The position numbers and the translations under genes are program-made. The notes beneath the pieces are model-generated. The model worked only from the letters and a program-made list of their open reading frames with translations. It did no database searches and was not told the origin of the DNA. Shown one piece after another: positions 15,714 through 24,615 of a DNA stretch of 64,000 bases; position 1 is the first letter of the stretch, and each line of letters opens with the position of its first letter. The stretch is taken from contig JAHCIQ010000002.1 in the NCBI GenBank assembly GCA_026129135.1, positions 682,001 to 746,000 of the forward strand, given 5' to 3'. The DNA is from Cyanobacteria bacterium TGS_CYA1 (GTDB taxonomy: Bacteria; Cyanobacteriota; Vampirovibrionia; Obscuribacterales; Obscuribacteraceae).

Positions 15714-16376
15714 ATGTCAACAGTTAAGACTGCAGCAAAGACATTTGGAATTTTGATTCTGCCTTTGGCCGCAACGATTGGAATCTTTATTGTCATATCC
15801 ATTATTTTCGTAGTAAGTCTTCCATTCACAAGCAAGGAAGTACCTGCTACGGAGATAAATAATTTAGTTCAATCTAACAGAGTTCCATATTATCCACCCG
15901 ATAAAAAAACAGCTTCGCCAAAAGCTGTCCTGTTACTCACTGATGATTTTTATTGGGATATATCCGATACAAATTGCCCTTTCAACAGGAACAATGGTGA
16001 AGACGCTGCAACAGCTTTTTTGGAATGGAGAGAATCAAACCAAGATAAAGATTCGTCAAAATTTGTAGAATTGCTTCTGTCTGGATGGAACGCAAACCTT
16101 ATGGATTGGACAGCCTATCGATATGAGGATCTATCTGGTCCACTCAACCTGACTAAGGCACCATCCATTTTCAGAGCAGATGAAGTCATAATAGCAACAG
16201 CATTTGCACAACTAATTCGAGAAGGCACAGTCGATAAACAGTTGGCAAACATGGCTCTAGCCTCAATCAACAACGAGTCATGTAGCAGCATGATGAGTTA
16301 TCGAAAATGGGCAAACTCCGACACTCGATTAAAGTGCCTGGACAATATGAAATCCATACTTAGCAAATTTGGCTAA
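15714..16376 (+). CDS. Membrane-anchored hypothetical protein
   Basis: Not recognised. The ATG at 15714 gives 220 residues with a strong N-terminal hydrophobic segment (about 11-38, two short helices or one long signal anchor) and a mostly hydrophilic extracytoplasmic domain with several Cys (CPF, ESCSS, KCLD) that might form disulfides. It follows the carbonic anhydrase gene by two bases, so they are likely co-transcribed. Base composition is more AT-rich than the respiratory operon. Confidence 0.7.
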   Translation: MSTVKTAAKTFGILILPLAATIGIFIVISIIFVVSLPFTSKEVPATEINNLVQSNRVPYYPPDKKTASPKAVLLLTDDFYWDISDTNCPFNRNNGEDAATAFLEWRESNQDKDSSKFVELLLSGWNANLMDWTAYRYEDLSGPLNLTKAPSIFRADEVIIATAFAQLIREGTVDKQLANMALASINNESCSSMMSYRKWANSDTRLKCLDNMKSILSKFG

Positions 16377-16408
16377 AATCGTCTCAACTGGCACTTACTA
16401 TGCAGTAA

Positions 16409-16437
16409 TTGACAATATTCAAAATTTTGTATATATT
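16409..16437 (+). promoter_or_regulatory. Sigma-70-type promoter for the XRE gene
   Basis: A perfect -35 box TTGACA (16409-16414), a 17-base spacer and a -10 box TATATT (16432-16437) lie 48 bases before the ATG at 16486. This is one of the two best consensus promoters I found by eye in the window. The 49-base leader contains a T-run and no strong ribosome site. As many XRE proteins repress themselves, an operator may overlap this site. Confidence 0.7.
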
Positions 16438-16485
16438 AAAAATCGAAAAATTTTTTTTTGAATTGGAAAAAGCGATAACGTATTC

Positions 16486-16818
16486 ATGCCCAAATCAAAA
16501 ATGATGCGAACGAAAAAAGTCAACGGAGCAATACACCTAGAGGGCTCTGACAACGTATTCCGCGATCTCGGCTTTCCAGAAGAAGAAGCAGTAAACATGC
16601 TTGCAAGATCTGAAATGATTATTCAAATCAAAAACATTCTGGATGATCGCAAGTTGACACAAATCGAAGCCGCTAAACTACTTGGCGTAAGGCAACCACG
16701 CGTATCAGCCCTATACACTGGCAAACTCAACGATTTTACAATCGACATGTTGATGAAATGGTTGACGATATTAGGTAAAAAAGTCACCATTCAAATCGAA
16801 GACCAAGTTGTCGCTTGA
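16486..16818 (+). CDS. XRE-family regulator (HigA/HTH_37-like antitoxin type)
   Basis: A 110-residue DNA-binding protein. The helix-turn-helix covers about residues 56-80 (LTQIEAAKLLGVRQPRVSAL), and the C-terminal part KVTIQIED matches the small XRE proteins that act as antitoxins to HigB/RelE-like toxins. No toxin gene flanks it: the next gene is an oppositely oriented M20 peptidase, and upstream is an unrelated membrane protein. It is therefore an orphan antitoxin or a free-standing regulator. A strong promoter precedes it. Confidence 0.85.
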   Translation: MPKSKMMRTKKVNGAIHLEGSDNVFRDLGFPEEEAVNMLARSEMIIQIKNILDDRKLTQIEAAKLLGVRQPRVSALYTGKLNDFTIDMLMKWLTILGKKVTIQIEDQVVA

Positions 16819-16855
16819 GTGGTGTCTCAAATAATCAATTCGAAACTAAGAAAAA

Positions 16856-18271
16856 TTACTTAGCCTGGCAGAATTCGAGCAATATTTTGTGCATGCGGCG
16901 CACGCCATTTTCCAACGATTTAATCGGTAAGCGCTCGTCTTTGCCGTGCATGGTGGCAAGATGGAGTTTGTCTACTTCGATAGGCTGGAAACCATATGCA
17001 GTCATGCCCAGTTCGCGCATCCAGTGCGAGTCTGTAAACCATGGCACAATCACTGGTACAACTGGAATATTTGGACTCTCCTCTTTAGCAACGGTTTTGA
17101 TTGCTTCATATAATTCTGTTTGTAATTTACTTGGTTCGTTAGATTGCCAGTCGATTACTTTGACTTCGACTTGCGGGTCATCAACAAGTTTAGTTATATG
17201 CGCAACGAATTCGTCTTTTTTTACGTCGGGAAGCAAGCGGCAATCGAGCTGAGCCATTGCTTTTGCGGGAATGACGTTTGTCTTATAGCCAGCTTCCATG
17301 CGGGTCAGAGAAATTGTGTTTCTGAGCATCGAAGATTTGAGCATGTCGGACAAAAGAAGTGGTTCTTTCTGTTTGTCGTTAATCGAGTTTTTGATGTCTT
17401 CGTAAGCTTTCTTCAGCTCGCCATTTTCGGAGGCACTTATCTTGGTGAAGTATTCTTCGACTTCTGGCAACAATCTGAAATTAGGACCGGAATTGACAAT
17501 TTTGTTCAATGCGCGAACCAGGCGATTAGTCGATGAATTGATCATCGGCATAGACGCGTGACCGGCATCGCCTTTTGTTGAAAGTTCGAACCAGCAAATA
17601 TTCTTTTCAGCAAAGTCCACGCCCCAGTATTTGGCATTACCTTTGTCATCAGCTTCGATTGAAAAGCCTTCATTCAAAACGAATTCGCAGTCTTTAACGA
17701 TTTCTGGACACTTAGCTTTAATTTCACCAGCACCACATTCGCCACCAGCTTCTTCGTCTGGTGTAGCAAGAAAAACGATATCGCGATCCAATTTGACACC
17801 GCTTCGCTTGAGCATCAAAAACGCTTCAAGTTCGATAACGCCCATGCCCTTCATGTCTATAGCGCCGCGTCCCCAGATTTCGCCATCGTGTATTTCGCCG
17901 CCAAAAGGTGCATGCTTCCAGTCAGCAGCAACTGCAGGAACCACGTCGATATGGTTCATCAAAATAATTCCTTTCTTTTTGCCTGTGCCCTTCAAGCGCG
18001 ACACGACAAGCGAGCGATTCTTTCCAAGCTCTATGACCTGGGCTTCAAGACCTTCTTTGCGAATAATTTCAGCAAGGAAATCGGCGCCGAGTTTTTCGTT
18101 GCCTGGAGGATTGGTGGTATCAATTTTGAGATAGTCACAAAGAATTTTTGTTGCTTCTTTGCCTGCAGCATCGTAGTCTGCACTTGCACCATCTTTAGTA
18201 CTGGCAGCTTGAAGGGGCAGTGAAAAGGTCAGTGCGGTGAGAACAGCGAACGTCACTCTTGCCAACTTCAT
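16856..18271 (-). CDS. Secreted M20 metallopeptidase
   Basis: A 471-residue dizinc peptidase of the M20/M25/M40 family with a signal peptide (1-22, QAAS), so it acts in the periplasm. Metal and catalytic residues are visible: His107 and Asp109 (NHIDVVP), Asp139 (DMKG) and the Glu pair 173/174 (DEEAGG). A dimerisation domain fits residues 220-340. Such enzymes release amino acids from peptides or acylated amino acids; the substrate cannot be told. Its start is divergent from the 11-residue-repeat gene (135-base gap). Confidence 0.92.
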   Translation of the reverse strand: MKLARVTFAVLTALTFSLPLQAASTKDGASADYDAAGKEATKILCDYLKIDTTNPPGNEKLGADFLAEIIRKEGLEAQVIELGKNRSLVVSRLKGTGKKKGIILMNHIDVVPAVAADWKHAPFGGEIHDGEIWGRGAIDMKGMGVIELEAFLMLKRSGVKLDRDIVFLATPDEEAGGECGAGEIKAKCPEIVKDCEFVLNEGFSIEADDKGNAKYWGVDFAEKNICWFELSTKGDAGHASMPMINSSTNRLVRALNKIVNSGPNFRLLPEVEEYFTKISASENGELKKAYEDIKNSINDKQKEPLLLSDMLKSSMLRNTISLTRMEAGYKTNVIPAKAMAQLDCRLLPDVKKDEFVAHITKLVDDPQVEVKVIDWQSNEPSKLQTELYEAIKTVAKEESPNIPVVPVIVPWFTDSHWMRELGMTAYGFQPIEVDKLHLATMHGKDERLPIKSLENGVRRMHKILLEFCQAK

Positions 18272-18406
18272 TTAAAATCCCTCTAAGAAGATATCCAATA
18301 CTCCTACCAAAGTTACAAGAAAATCGGGATTAGAAACGGCGTTTATGATAAATTTCACGTTATGCAATGGCCTTACTAGGGTGCAAAAGCACCGGGAGCA
18401 AAACAA

Positions 18407-18859
18407 ATGGCAAACAGCAAAATTTCCACAGCAATTCTTCTTTCCATGGCAGTCTCTGTAATCATGCCCCTTTCCAGCCTGGCTGGCGACGGTATTATCA
18501 AAGACATGGAAAAAGGTGTTGAAAAAGTGGGCGAAGGCGCCAAAAAAGGCACTGAAGGTATCGTCCACGGAACAGGCAAAGTAGTAAAAGGCACCGGCAA
18601 CGCCATCAAAAAAGTGGGCGAAGGAACAGTCAAGGGTGCTGAAAAAATCGGCGAAGGCACTGTAAAAGGCGTCAAGAAAGTTGGTCAAGGTACAGAAGCC
18701 ATGGTCAAAGGCGTCGGCAGAGGCGGCAAAGATATAGTCAAAGGCGTTGGTAAAGCTGGCAAAGATGTAGCTGGTGGAACAGAAGAAATGGCTAAAGACG
18801 ATGTCAAAGGCGCTGGCGACGTAGTCAAGGGAACCGAAAACGCCGTCAAAGGCAAATAA
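18407..18859 (+). CDS. Secreted 11-residue-repeat (LEA/synuclein-like) protein
   Basis: A 150-residue protein. A signal peptide (about 1-26, ending LAG) is followed by about ten imperfect 11-residue repeats with consensus GEGTVKGVKKV, rich in Gly, Lys, Val and Glu and free of Cys and aromatics. Eleven-residue periodicity is typical of LEA proteins, apolipoproteins and synucleins, which fold as amphipathic helices on membranes or on drying. GGGAG lies 8 bases upstream of the ATG. A long antisense reading frame here is an artefact of the repeats. Function is inferred only: envelope or desiccation protection, or lipid binding. Confidence 0.8.
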   Translation: MANSKISTAILLSMAVSVIMPLSSLAGDGIIKDMEKGVEKVGEGAKKGTEGIVHGTGKVVKGTGNAIKKVGEGTVKGAEKIGEGTVKGVKKVGQGTEAMVKGVGRGGKDIVKGVGKAGKDVAGGTEEMAKDDVKGAGDVVKGTENAVKGK

Positions 18860-18897
18860 ACTACTCGACCAGCTTCTCTGCATTTACTGGTAACTAA

Positions 18898-21711
18898 ATG
18901 AAAAATATTCTTTCGTCCGTGATGGCGGCAGCCATCTTGTTTTACGCATCCGGTGCAACTGTTTTTGCTCAAGATAAAGAGACAACGCAATTGCCCGCGG
19001 GAGTCAAGTTTGTCGCCTCCGACGAAAAATATGGAATCAGCGAATACAAGCTAACATCGAATGATTTGCAAATTCTACTCCTGGAGCGTCATTCGCTCCC
19101 GGTGCTTTTATGCAATATGGTTTATCACGTAGGCTCACGCAATGAAGCAGTTGGTTATACCGGATCTACTCACTTTCTAGAGCACATGCTCTTCAAAGGC
19201 ACACTCCAGCATGACCCACTCAATAAAACCGGAATCGACGATATTCTGAAAACCGTGGGTGGTGTAAACAATGCCACCACCTCCCGCGATAGAACTAATT
19301 ATTACGAACTGGTTCCGTCGAATCAGCTAGACCTCGCTCTTGATATAGAATCGGACCGCATGCGCAATGCGCTTATCCGCGAACCCGACAGACGTTCTGA
19401 AATGACTGTCGTGAGAAACGAACTTGAAATCGGAGATGATAGTCCCGATGAATTACTAGATAACAATCTATACGCTACCGCTTTTAAAGAGCACCCATAT
19501 CACCACCCAGTAATCGGCTGGCGTTCAGATGTTGAAAACGTCCCTACAGAGCGGCTTCGTAAGTTTTATCAAGACTTCTACTGGCCAAACAATGCAACGT
19601 TGATTTTGGTCGGTGATTTCAACAAAGACGAAGCACTAAAAAAAATCGACAAGTTTTTCTCTGCAATTCCCAAGTCCGAAAAACCTATCAATGACATTTA
19701 CACCTTCGAGCCAAAACAAGAAGGTGAGCGACGCTTCACAATCAAACGCGGAGCCGAAGTACCGCGATTGGTGATTGGATTCAGATCACCACAGGCAGTG
19801 CATAATGATCAGTATGCCATCGGAATCATCGAGTCTGTATTGGGCAATGCTTCCAAGCGCTCAAGCAGACTATATAGAGCCTTGATTGACACCGGGCTTG
19901 CAAGCTACGTGGGTGCGTACACCAGCGCATACAAAGACCCTGGGCTCTTTGTTGTCAGCGCCCAGGCAAATGTGGGCGGCGACTTGAAAGCGATAGAGTC
20001 TGTGATCAACAAAGAGCTGGACAAACTCAAAAAAGAACCAATATCAAAGGAAGAATTGGACCGGGCTAAAAAATCTATAGTCAACGGAATTCTCACTGGA
20101 ATGGACGACCCGATGAGTCTCTGCTTTCAGTTTACCGAAGCAGTAGGATTTGGAAGCTGGCAGTTCTGGGTCGATTACCCCAAGAATGTCGAGAAGGTTA
20201 CAGTCGAAGATGTTCAAAGAGCAGCGCAAAAATATTTTGTGCAAGACTCGAGCACTGTAGGTTACTACTTTCCTCAACCTGAGACTAAAGAAACTGTTGA
20301 AAAGGCTCCAGAGCCAGTTGCATCGGTTGAAACACCAAGTCAACCAGAGACGAAAGCTGGCACCATATCTGGTGTAGACAATGCCAATGTTCCTAAACCT
20401 GCTTTAGAACCTACCAGGCTCAGCCTAGGTAAACGAACAATAAAATTCCAGCTGGAGAATGGCTTGACCGTCCTGGTTCTTCCTCTTGAAGGTGCCAAGA
20501 CTGTCGCCGTCTCTGGCAAGATAGCCGCTGGCAATCAATTTGCCAGCGAAGAGAAACGTCAAGTTCCAGCCTTTCTAGCTGATATTCTGACCGCTGGAAC
20601 AAAAAACCGCAGCAAAGATCAGATCGCCACGAGTTTGGAAGAAATCGGCGTAAACCTAGATTTTTCGGCATCTACTTTCTTTGACGAATTCGATGTTCAA
20701 GTAGTTGCATCAAATCTCGATAAATTCATCGATATTCTGGCTGACGTCATGGAAAATCCGACGGTGCCAAAGTCTGAGCTTGAAATTTTGAAAAAGATGC
20801 AAGAAAGCAATCTGCAAGACAAAATGTCTGACACCGCAGATAATGCCTGGAATTCTTTCGTCAGAAAATTGTATAAACCCGAAAGTGGCTTATACCAACG
20901 TACTTTCGAAGAACAGCTTGGTGACTTAAAAAAGATCAGCGTAGCTGACCTCAAAGCCTTTCACAAAGATTATTACAATCCTGCCAATTCTTGCTTGGCT
21001 TTTGTCGGAGCTATAGATGAAGCTAGGGCGCGAGAATTGTGTCAAAAATATTTTGGCTCCTGGAAAAGCGATAGCGGTAAAAAAGTGCGCGACCAGGTTA
21101 AGTTGGACGAAAAATGGCTGCAACCAATCAGCCAAAACGAAGAAGTCAAGACAGACATACCAGGTAAATCCAACCTCAACATAAGAGTTGGAAAAGTCTT
21201 GCCAGTAAGCATTCATTCTGAGAATTATTTCGCTACCCTGATTGCAAATGCGGCGCTTGGCTATGACAGCTTCGCTTGCCGCCTGGCTCCTGTGCGAGAT
21301 AAATACGGTTTGACATATGGAATCTACTCTGTAATCGACGAACCAATAGTCAAAAACGGTCCCTGGTTAATCAAGTATTCAGTCAACCCGACAAACCTCA
21401 GTAAAGCAAGAACCATTGTCAAAGATATCGTAAGCGAGTACGTCAAAAGTGGTATCACTGACAGTGAGCTAGCCAATGAAAAATCGCATCTGAGCGGAGA
21501 ACTGATGGTGGGAATGCGATCACCAAGCAGACTTGCAGATCGCTTAACCCTTTATGAAATGGCCGGGGTCAACCCAGGATATATCGACCAGTTTTCACCC
21601 AATCTCTACAAAGTAACCAAAGAAGAAGTCAACAAGTCGATAAGCCAATATATGGACATTTCCAAGGATACAGTGACTACTATTTCAGGCGAATTGACTA
21701 AAGTGAAATAA
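18898..21711 (+). CDS. Double-domain M16 zinc protease
   Basis: A 937-residue secreted protease with signal peptide (1-24). The N-terminal M16 half carries the inverted zinc motif His92-Phe-Leu-Glu95-His96 (HFLEHMLFKGT) and the distal Glu region RNELEIGDD near 175. The C-terminal half (from about 510) repeats the fold without the HxxEH motif and has the substrate-clamping RDKYGLTYG element. A Pro/Glu linker (about 460-505) joins the halves. It resembles PqqL/pitrilysin-like periplasmic peptidases that degrade peptides. It lies 38 bases after the repeat-protein gene, possibly in one unit. Confidence 0.93.
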   Translation: MKNILSSVMAAAILFYASGATVFAQDKETTQLPAGVKFVASDEKYGISEYKLTSNDLQILLLERHSLPVLLCNMVYHVGSRNEAVGYTGSTHFLEHMLFKGTLQHDPLNKTGIDDILKTVGGVNNATTSRDRTNYYELVPSNQLDLALDIESDRMRNALIREPDRRSEMTVVRNELEIGDDSPDELLDNNLYATAFKEHPYHHPVIGWRSDVENVPTERLRKFYQDFYWPNNATLILVGDFNKDEALKKIDKFFSAIPKSEKPINDIYTFEPKQEGERRFTIKRGAEVPRLVIGFRSPQAVHNDQYAIGIIESVLGNASKRSSRLYRALIDTGLASYVGAYTSAYKDPGLFVVSAQANVGGDLKAIESVINKELDKLKKEPISKEELDRAKKSIVNGILTGMDDPMSLCFQFTEAVGFGSWQFWVDYPKNVEKVTVEDVQRAAQKYFVQDSSTVGYYFPQPETKETVEKAPEPVASVETPSQPETKAGTISGVDNANVPKPALEPTRLSLGKRTIKFQLENGLTVLVLPLEGAKTVAVSGKIAAGNQFASEEKRQVPAFLADILTAGTKNRSKDQIATSLEEIGVNLDFSASTFFDEFDVQVVASNLDKFIDILADVMENPTVPKSELEILKKMQESNLQDKMSDTADNAWNSFVRKLYKPESGLYQRTFEEQLGDLKKISVADLKAFHKDYYNPANSCLAFVGAIDEARARELCQKYFGSWKSDSGKKVRDQVKLDEKWLQPISQNEEVKTDIPGKSNLNIRVGKVLPVSIHSENYFATLIANAALGYDSFACRLAPVRDKYGLTYGIYSVIDEPIVKNGPWLIKYSVNPTNLSKARTIVKDIVSEYVKSGITDSELANEKSHLSGELMVGMRSPSRLADRLTLYEMAGVNPGYIDQFSPNLYKVTKEEVNKSISQYMDISKDTVTTISGELTKVK

Positions 21712-21762
21712 ACCCATTTGGTCGGGTATATTAAATAAGCGTATTGGACACTTGAGGATTCT

Positions 21763-22434
21763 ATGAGCAAGGACGAGTCGAAAAACAAAGAGGGCTGGTC
21801 ATCGCCGCGGGAAACACAATTCACCCGCATGCAAAAGAAAACGCAAGATGATATGGCGAAATTCGCCGATCAAAAGCGTGATCGCGCCATGGATAAAGTG
21901 CGTCATGCAATTTCAGAAGAGAATCTGGAACACTTCGAAAAAATAAGCATGTACGATTCGGTCTGTGAAATCTACAATCACAAAGCTTTCATGCGCAAAC
22001 TGGAAAATGAATTGAAGCGAGCAAAACGCTATAAACGCCCAGTTTCGCTTCTGGTGCTCGAAGTGGACGATCTTGATTCTTACGTCAAGCAATACGGTAC
22101 ATTAATCGTCGATGAAGTTTTGAAGTCACTGGTTGGAATCGTTCAAAAAGCGATTCGCGACGTTGATGTTCCAGGCAGACTGCAAGATAACAGACTGGCT
22201 GTCATTTTCCCCGAGACTTATTCTTCGCGCGCAATCGTAGTGGGTGAGCGTATTCGCGAAATGCTTCGCGGCAAGTCAGTCTCCAAAGACCTAAAACATT
22301 TGCGCCTTACAGTGAGCGTAGGGATTGTTTCGTTCCCTACTCATGGTCGCGACGAACACGACCTGATGAAAATGGCATTTCAATTTATGGCCGCTGCCCA
22401 AGAGCAGGGCGGCGACGCTGTTCATAACGGCTAA
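21763..22434 (+). CDS. Degenerate GGDEF-domain protein
   Basis: A 223-residue cytosolic protein: a charged N-terminal helix (about 1-58), then a GGDEF fold (60-220). Fold elements such as LLVLEVDDLD (metal-site region), PGRLQDNRLAVIFPET and LTVSVGIVSFP align well with diguanylate cyclases. At the signature position, however, GGDEF reads QDNRL (141-145), so synthesis of c-di-GMP is very unlikely. It may bind nucleotides or act as a scaffold. GAGG lies about 7 bases upstream of the ATG. It is convergent with the TPR gene, 13 bases between stops. Confidence 0.88.
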   Translation: MSKDESKNKEGWSSPRETQFTRMQKKTQDDMAKFADQKRDRAMDKVRHAISEENLEHFEKISMYDSVCEIYNHKAFMRKLENELKRAKRYKRPVSLLVLEVDDLDSYVKQYGTLIVDEVLKSLVGIVQKAIRDVDVPGRLQDNRLAVIFPETYSSRAIVVGERIREMLRGKSVSKDLKHLRLTVSVGIVSFPTHGRDEHDLMKMAFQFMAAAQEQGGDAVHNG

Positions 22435-22447
22435 CTAAGCCAGAAAC

Positions 22448-24073
22448 CTAAAAATCAAGGTCTTTAAGCGTCTTTTCTTCGGTAGACTCGCCAGCTTTTT
22501 TGTCTTCTCCCATTATAGGATCGACCGCAGCATCAGTTTGTTTGGGTGTTTCAGCTTCCTGAGCGGTTTTATCTTTATCCGCACCGGCTTTGTTGTCGCC
22601 ACCAGATGTAGTATCGCCCTTAGCAGTCTCTTTGCTTTGTTTTGTTTTATCCATTGGATAAGCCTTGTACAAAGCGCCGTCGAGGTATATTTTAAATTCG
22701 CAATTAGCCAGATTTGGCGGCTTGATGCCCGAAACGAATTCGAAATGTCTCGACTGGTGCTCACCCAGGGGTGGAACGAACTCGTCCACCACTTTGGTTT
22801 CTTTGGCCCAGATTACATTTCCTTCGACCAGGTCATAAAGCTCGGCTTTAATAGCCAGCGCACTGATTTTGTTAGATCGTGGATTCCACACTTCACCACT
22901 AATTTTTGGTGCAGCACCGCCGGTTAAAACGACATGTCTCAATGTCACTTCTGGCAATGCACTGCTTGGATCGATTGAGCGCGCTTGCTGCAAATAAGCA
23001 TAACCAGTATCACTTTGACCAGCATCGAGCAATTCTTTGCCGCGCTTAGCAAGCAGAGTCGATAATTTGCGCTCGAGATTGGGACTGTTTCCTAGCTTCA
23101 GCGCTTCTCGCAATTGTGAAATAGCAAGCTCGAGCTTGCCCGACTCAGCATAGATATCTGCTGCACGTTCAAAATGTTTTGGGTTTCGCGAAATATTTGT
23201 GAGTTTGCCCAGATATCCAAGTGCCTCGGACTCTTTACCGCCACTGGCAAGTTTTTCGGCAAGCTTTTCATAAATGGTGGCAAGTCTTGCTTCGGCTTCG
23301 CTAAAGCGCGATCCTGTACCGAGATTCTTCACTTCTTCCCAGCAAGTGAGTGCTGTGTCAAAGTCTGAATTACGCAAAGCCTCATCACCCCAGAGAGCAT
23401 CGAGATCCGCAAGTTCGGCTTTTTTGCCGGCAATATCTTTTTGAGCTAAAGGACGCAACAGATTTATTGCTTTCTCGTACTGCCTGCGCAACCTGTAATA
23501 ATTTGCCATGTCCGAAGCCAAACTAGGCTCAGCCACAACGCCTTGCCCAAGCTGTTGAGCTTTGGATATTGCGTCCATGGCTTCTTTCTCTTTATCGATT
23601 CCTATGTATGCACGAGCCAGAAGTAGGTATGCATGAGGATCTTTGGGACTGCTTGTAATAGCTTTCTTGAGGGTCTCGACGGCAAACGCGTACTGACCGC
23701 GACCAAGTTCGCCCCGACCTTTGTCTAGCAAGCGGTCGTAGTCTTTTGGTTTAGTGAAGAAGAAGAAAGTTGCTCCCGCGAAAATGAGCACTATCAAAAC
23801 TGCAGTCATTATCCCGACTGAAGTGGGAATCCCGTGCTGAGTCTGGATTTTTAGATTTTTAGAACGGCGCTTCGAGCCTTTGGCGGCTGCGTCTTCTTCT
23901 GATTCACCCTCGCCTTCGCCTTCGCGCATATAGACCTGGGCATCACCATCCAAACTCTGCGGAGGAATGGTGTCGTCCATATCGGAATTCAGACCTACAA
24001 GAGAAGTACCACACGAAATGCAGGTATGGAAGCGATTATGAGGATGGTAAAGATCGCATTTGGGACAGCGCAT
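22448..24073 (-). CDS. Zinc-ribbon, membrane-anchored TPR protein
   Basis: A 541-residue protein. An N-terminal zinc ribbon (Cys3-Cys6, Cys18-Cys21) lies on the cytosolic side, followed by an acidic and then basic linker, one membrane helix (about 93-112) and at least five TPR-like repeats (about 118-360). A beta-rich domain (about 370-455) and a Lys/Asp/Glu/Thr-rich tail complete it. This is a protein-interaction scaffold whose ligand is unknown. It lies downstream of rplL, but a strong terminator (24094-24150) separates the two, so it needs its own promoter close to its start. Confidence 0.85.
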   Translation of the reverse strand: MRCPKCDLYHPHNRFHTCISCGTSLVGLNSDMDDTIPPQSLDGDAQVYMREGEGEGESEEDAAAKGSKRRSKNLKIQTQHGIPTSVGIMTAVLIVLIFAGATFFFFTKPKDYDRLLDKGRGELGRGQYAFAVETLKKAITSSPKDPHAYLLLARAYIGIDKEKEAMDAISKAQQLGQGVVAEPSLASDMANYYRLRRQYEKAINLLRPLAQKDIAGKKAELADLDALWGDEALRNSDFDTALTCWEEVKNLGTGSRFSEAEARLATIYEKLAEKLASGGKESEALGYLGKLTNISRNPKHFERAADIYAESGKLELAISQLREALKLGNSPNLERKLSTLLAKRGKELLDAGQSDTGYAYLQQARSIDPSSALPEVTLRHVVLTGGAAPKISGEVWNPRSNKISALAIKAELYDLVEGNVIWAKETKVVDEFVPPLGEHQSRHFEFVSGIKPPNLANCEFKIYLDGALYKAYPMDKTKQSKETAKGDTTSGGDNKAGADKDKTAQEAETPKQTDAAVDPIMGEDKKAGESTEEKTLKDLDF

Positions 24074-24088
24074 CAGTTTCTATTTTTC

Positions 24089-24150
24089 AAAAACAATACT
24101 TCCGCCTGTTGTCTAAATATAGGATAGAACAAACTGAGGCGGAAGTATTG
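24089..24150 (-). terminator. Rho-independent terminator after rplL
   Basis: Perfect 14-base inverted arms (24094-24107 and 24137-24150, AGGCGGAAGTATTG and its complement) enclose a 29-base loop. On the minus strand the hairpin is followed by five T (24089-24093). It lies just after the rplL stop and before the TPR gene, ending the rplJL unit. The loop is longer than usual, so an additional role such as a processing site is possible. Confidence 0.75.
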
Positions 24151-24182
24151 AATTTATTAGCCGGTTGACCTTATTGAAAGGA

Positions 24183-24572
24183 CTATTTGATTTCGACTTT
24201 GGCGCCGATAGCTTCCAATTTCTTCTTGATCTCTTCGGCTTCTTCTTTTTTGACTTTCTCTTTGATTGGTTTAGGAGCTGAGTCAACCAATTCTTTGGCT
24301 TCTTTCAAGCCAAGACCGGTAACTTCGCGTACAACTTTGAGAACGTCGATTTTCTTGTCGCCTACAGAGGCCAAGACAGCGTCGAATTCGGTTTTGGCTT
24401 CTTCTTCAGAAGCTCCACCGCCAGCAGCAGGTGCCATCATCATGGCGCCCATTGGGGCAGCGGCTGTAACGCCGAATTTTTCTTCCATTTTGGTTTTGAG
24501 ATCGGCTGCTTCGAGCAATGTCAGCATGCTGATTTGTTCGAGCAATTCGTCTGTGGAAAGTTTAGTAGCCAT
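24183..24572 (-). CDS. rplL: Ribosomal protein L7/L12
   Basis: Stalk protein of the large ribosomal subunit that recruits GTPase factors. The 129 residues show the N-terminal dimerisation helix (about 1-35), the Ala/Gly/Met-rich hinge (about 36-55) and the C-terminal factor-binding domain with [20 protein letters not shown]. It is the second gene of a two-gene rplJL unit ended by the hairpin at 24089-24150. rpoB, normally next, is absent. Confidence 0.98.
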   Translation of the reverse strand: MATKLSTDELLEQISMLTLLEAADLKTKMEEKFGVTAAAPMGAMMMAPAAGGGASEEEAKTEFDAVLASVGDKKIDVLKVVREVTGLGLKEAKELVDSAPKPIKEKVKKEEAEEIKKKLEAIGAKVEIK

Positions 24573-24615
24573 TGTTTACTCCTTTTTGCTTATGCTTACG
24601 CATTAACGAACTTAG

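Noticed and set aside
16486-18271. Toxin-antitoxin pair formed by the XRE gene and its neighbour
   Set aside because: The neighbour is a secreted M20 peptidase on the opposite strand, not a toxin, and the upstream gene is a membrane protein in a different unit.
18272-18883. 203-codon minus-strand frame rich in Phe and Ala
   Set aside because: It is the antisense of the 11-residue-repeat gene. Repetitive Lys/Gly/Val codons give an open frame on the other strand; there is no ribosome site and the plus-strand product has a signal peptide.
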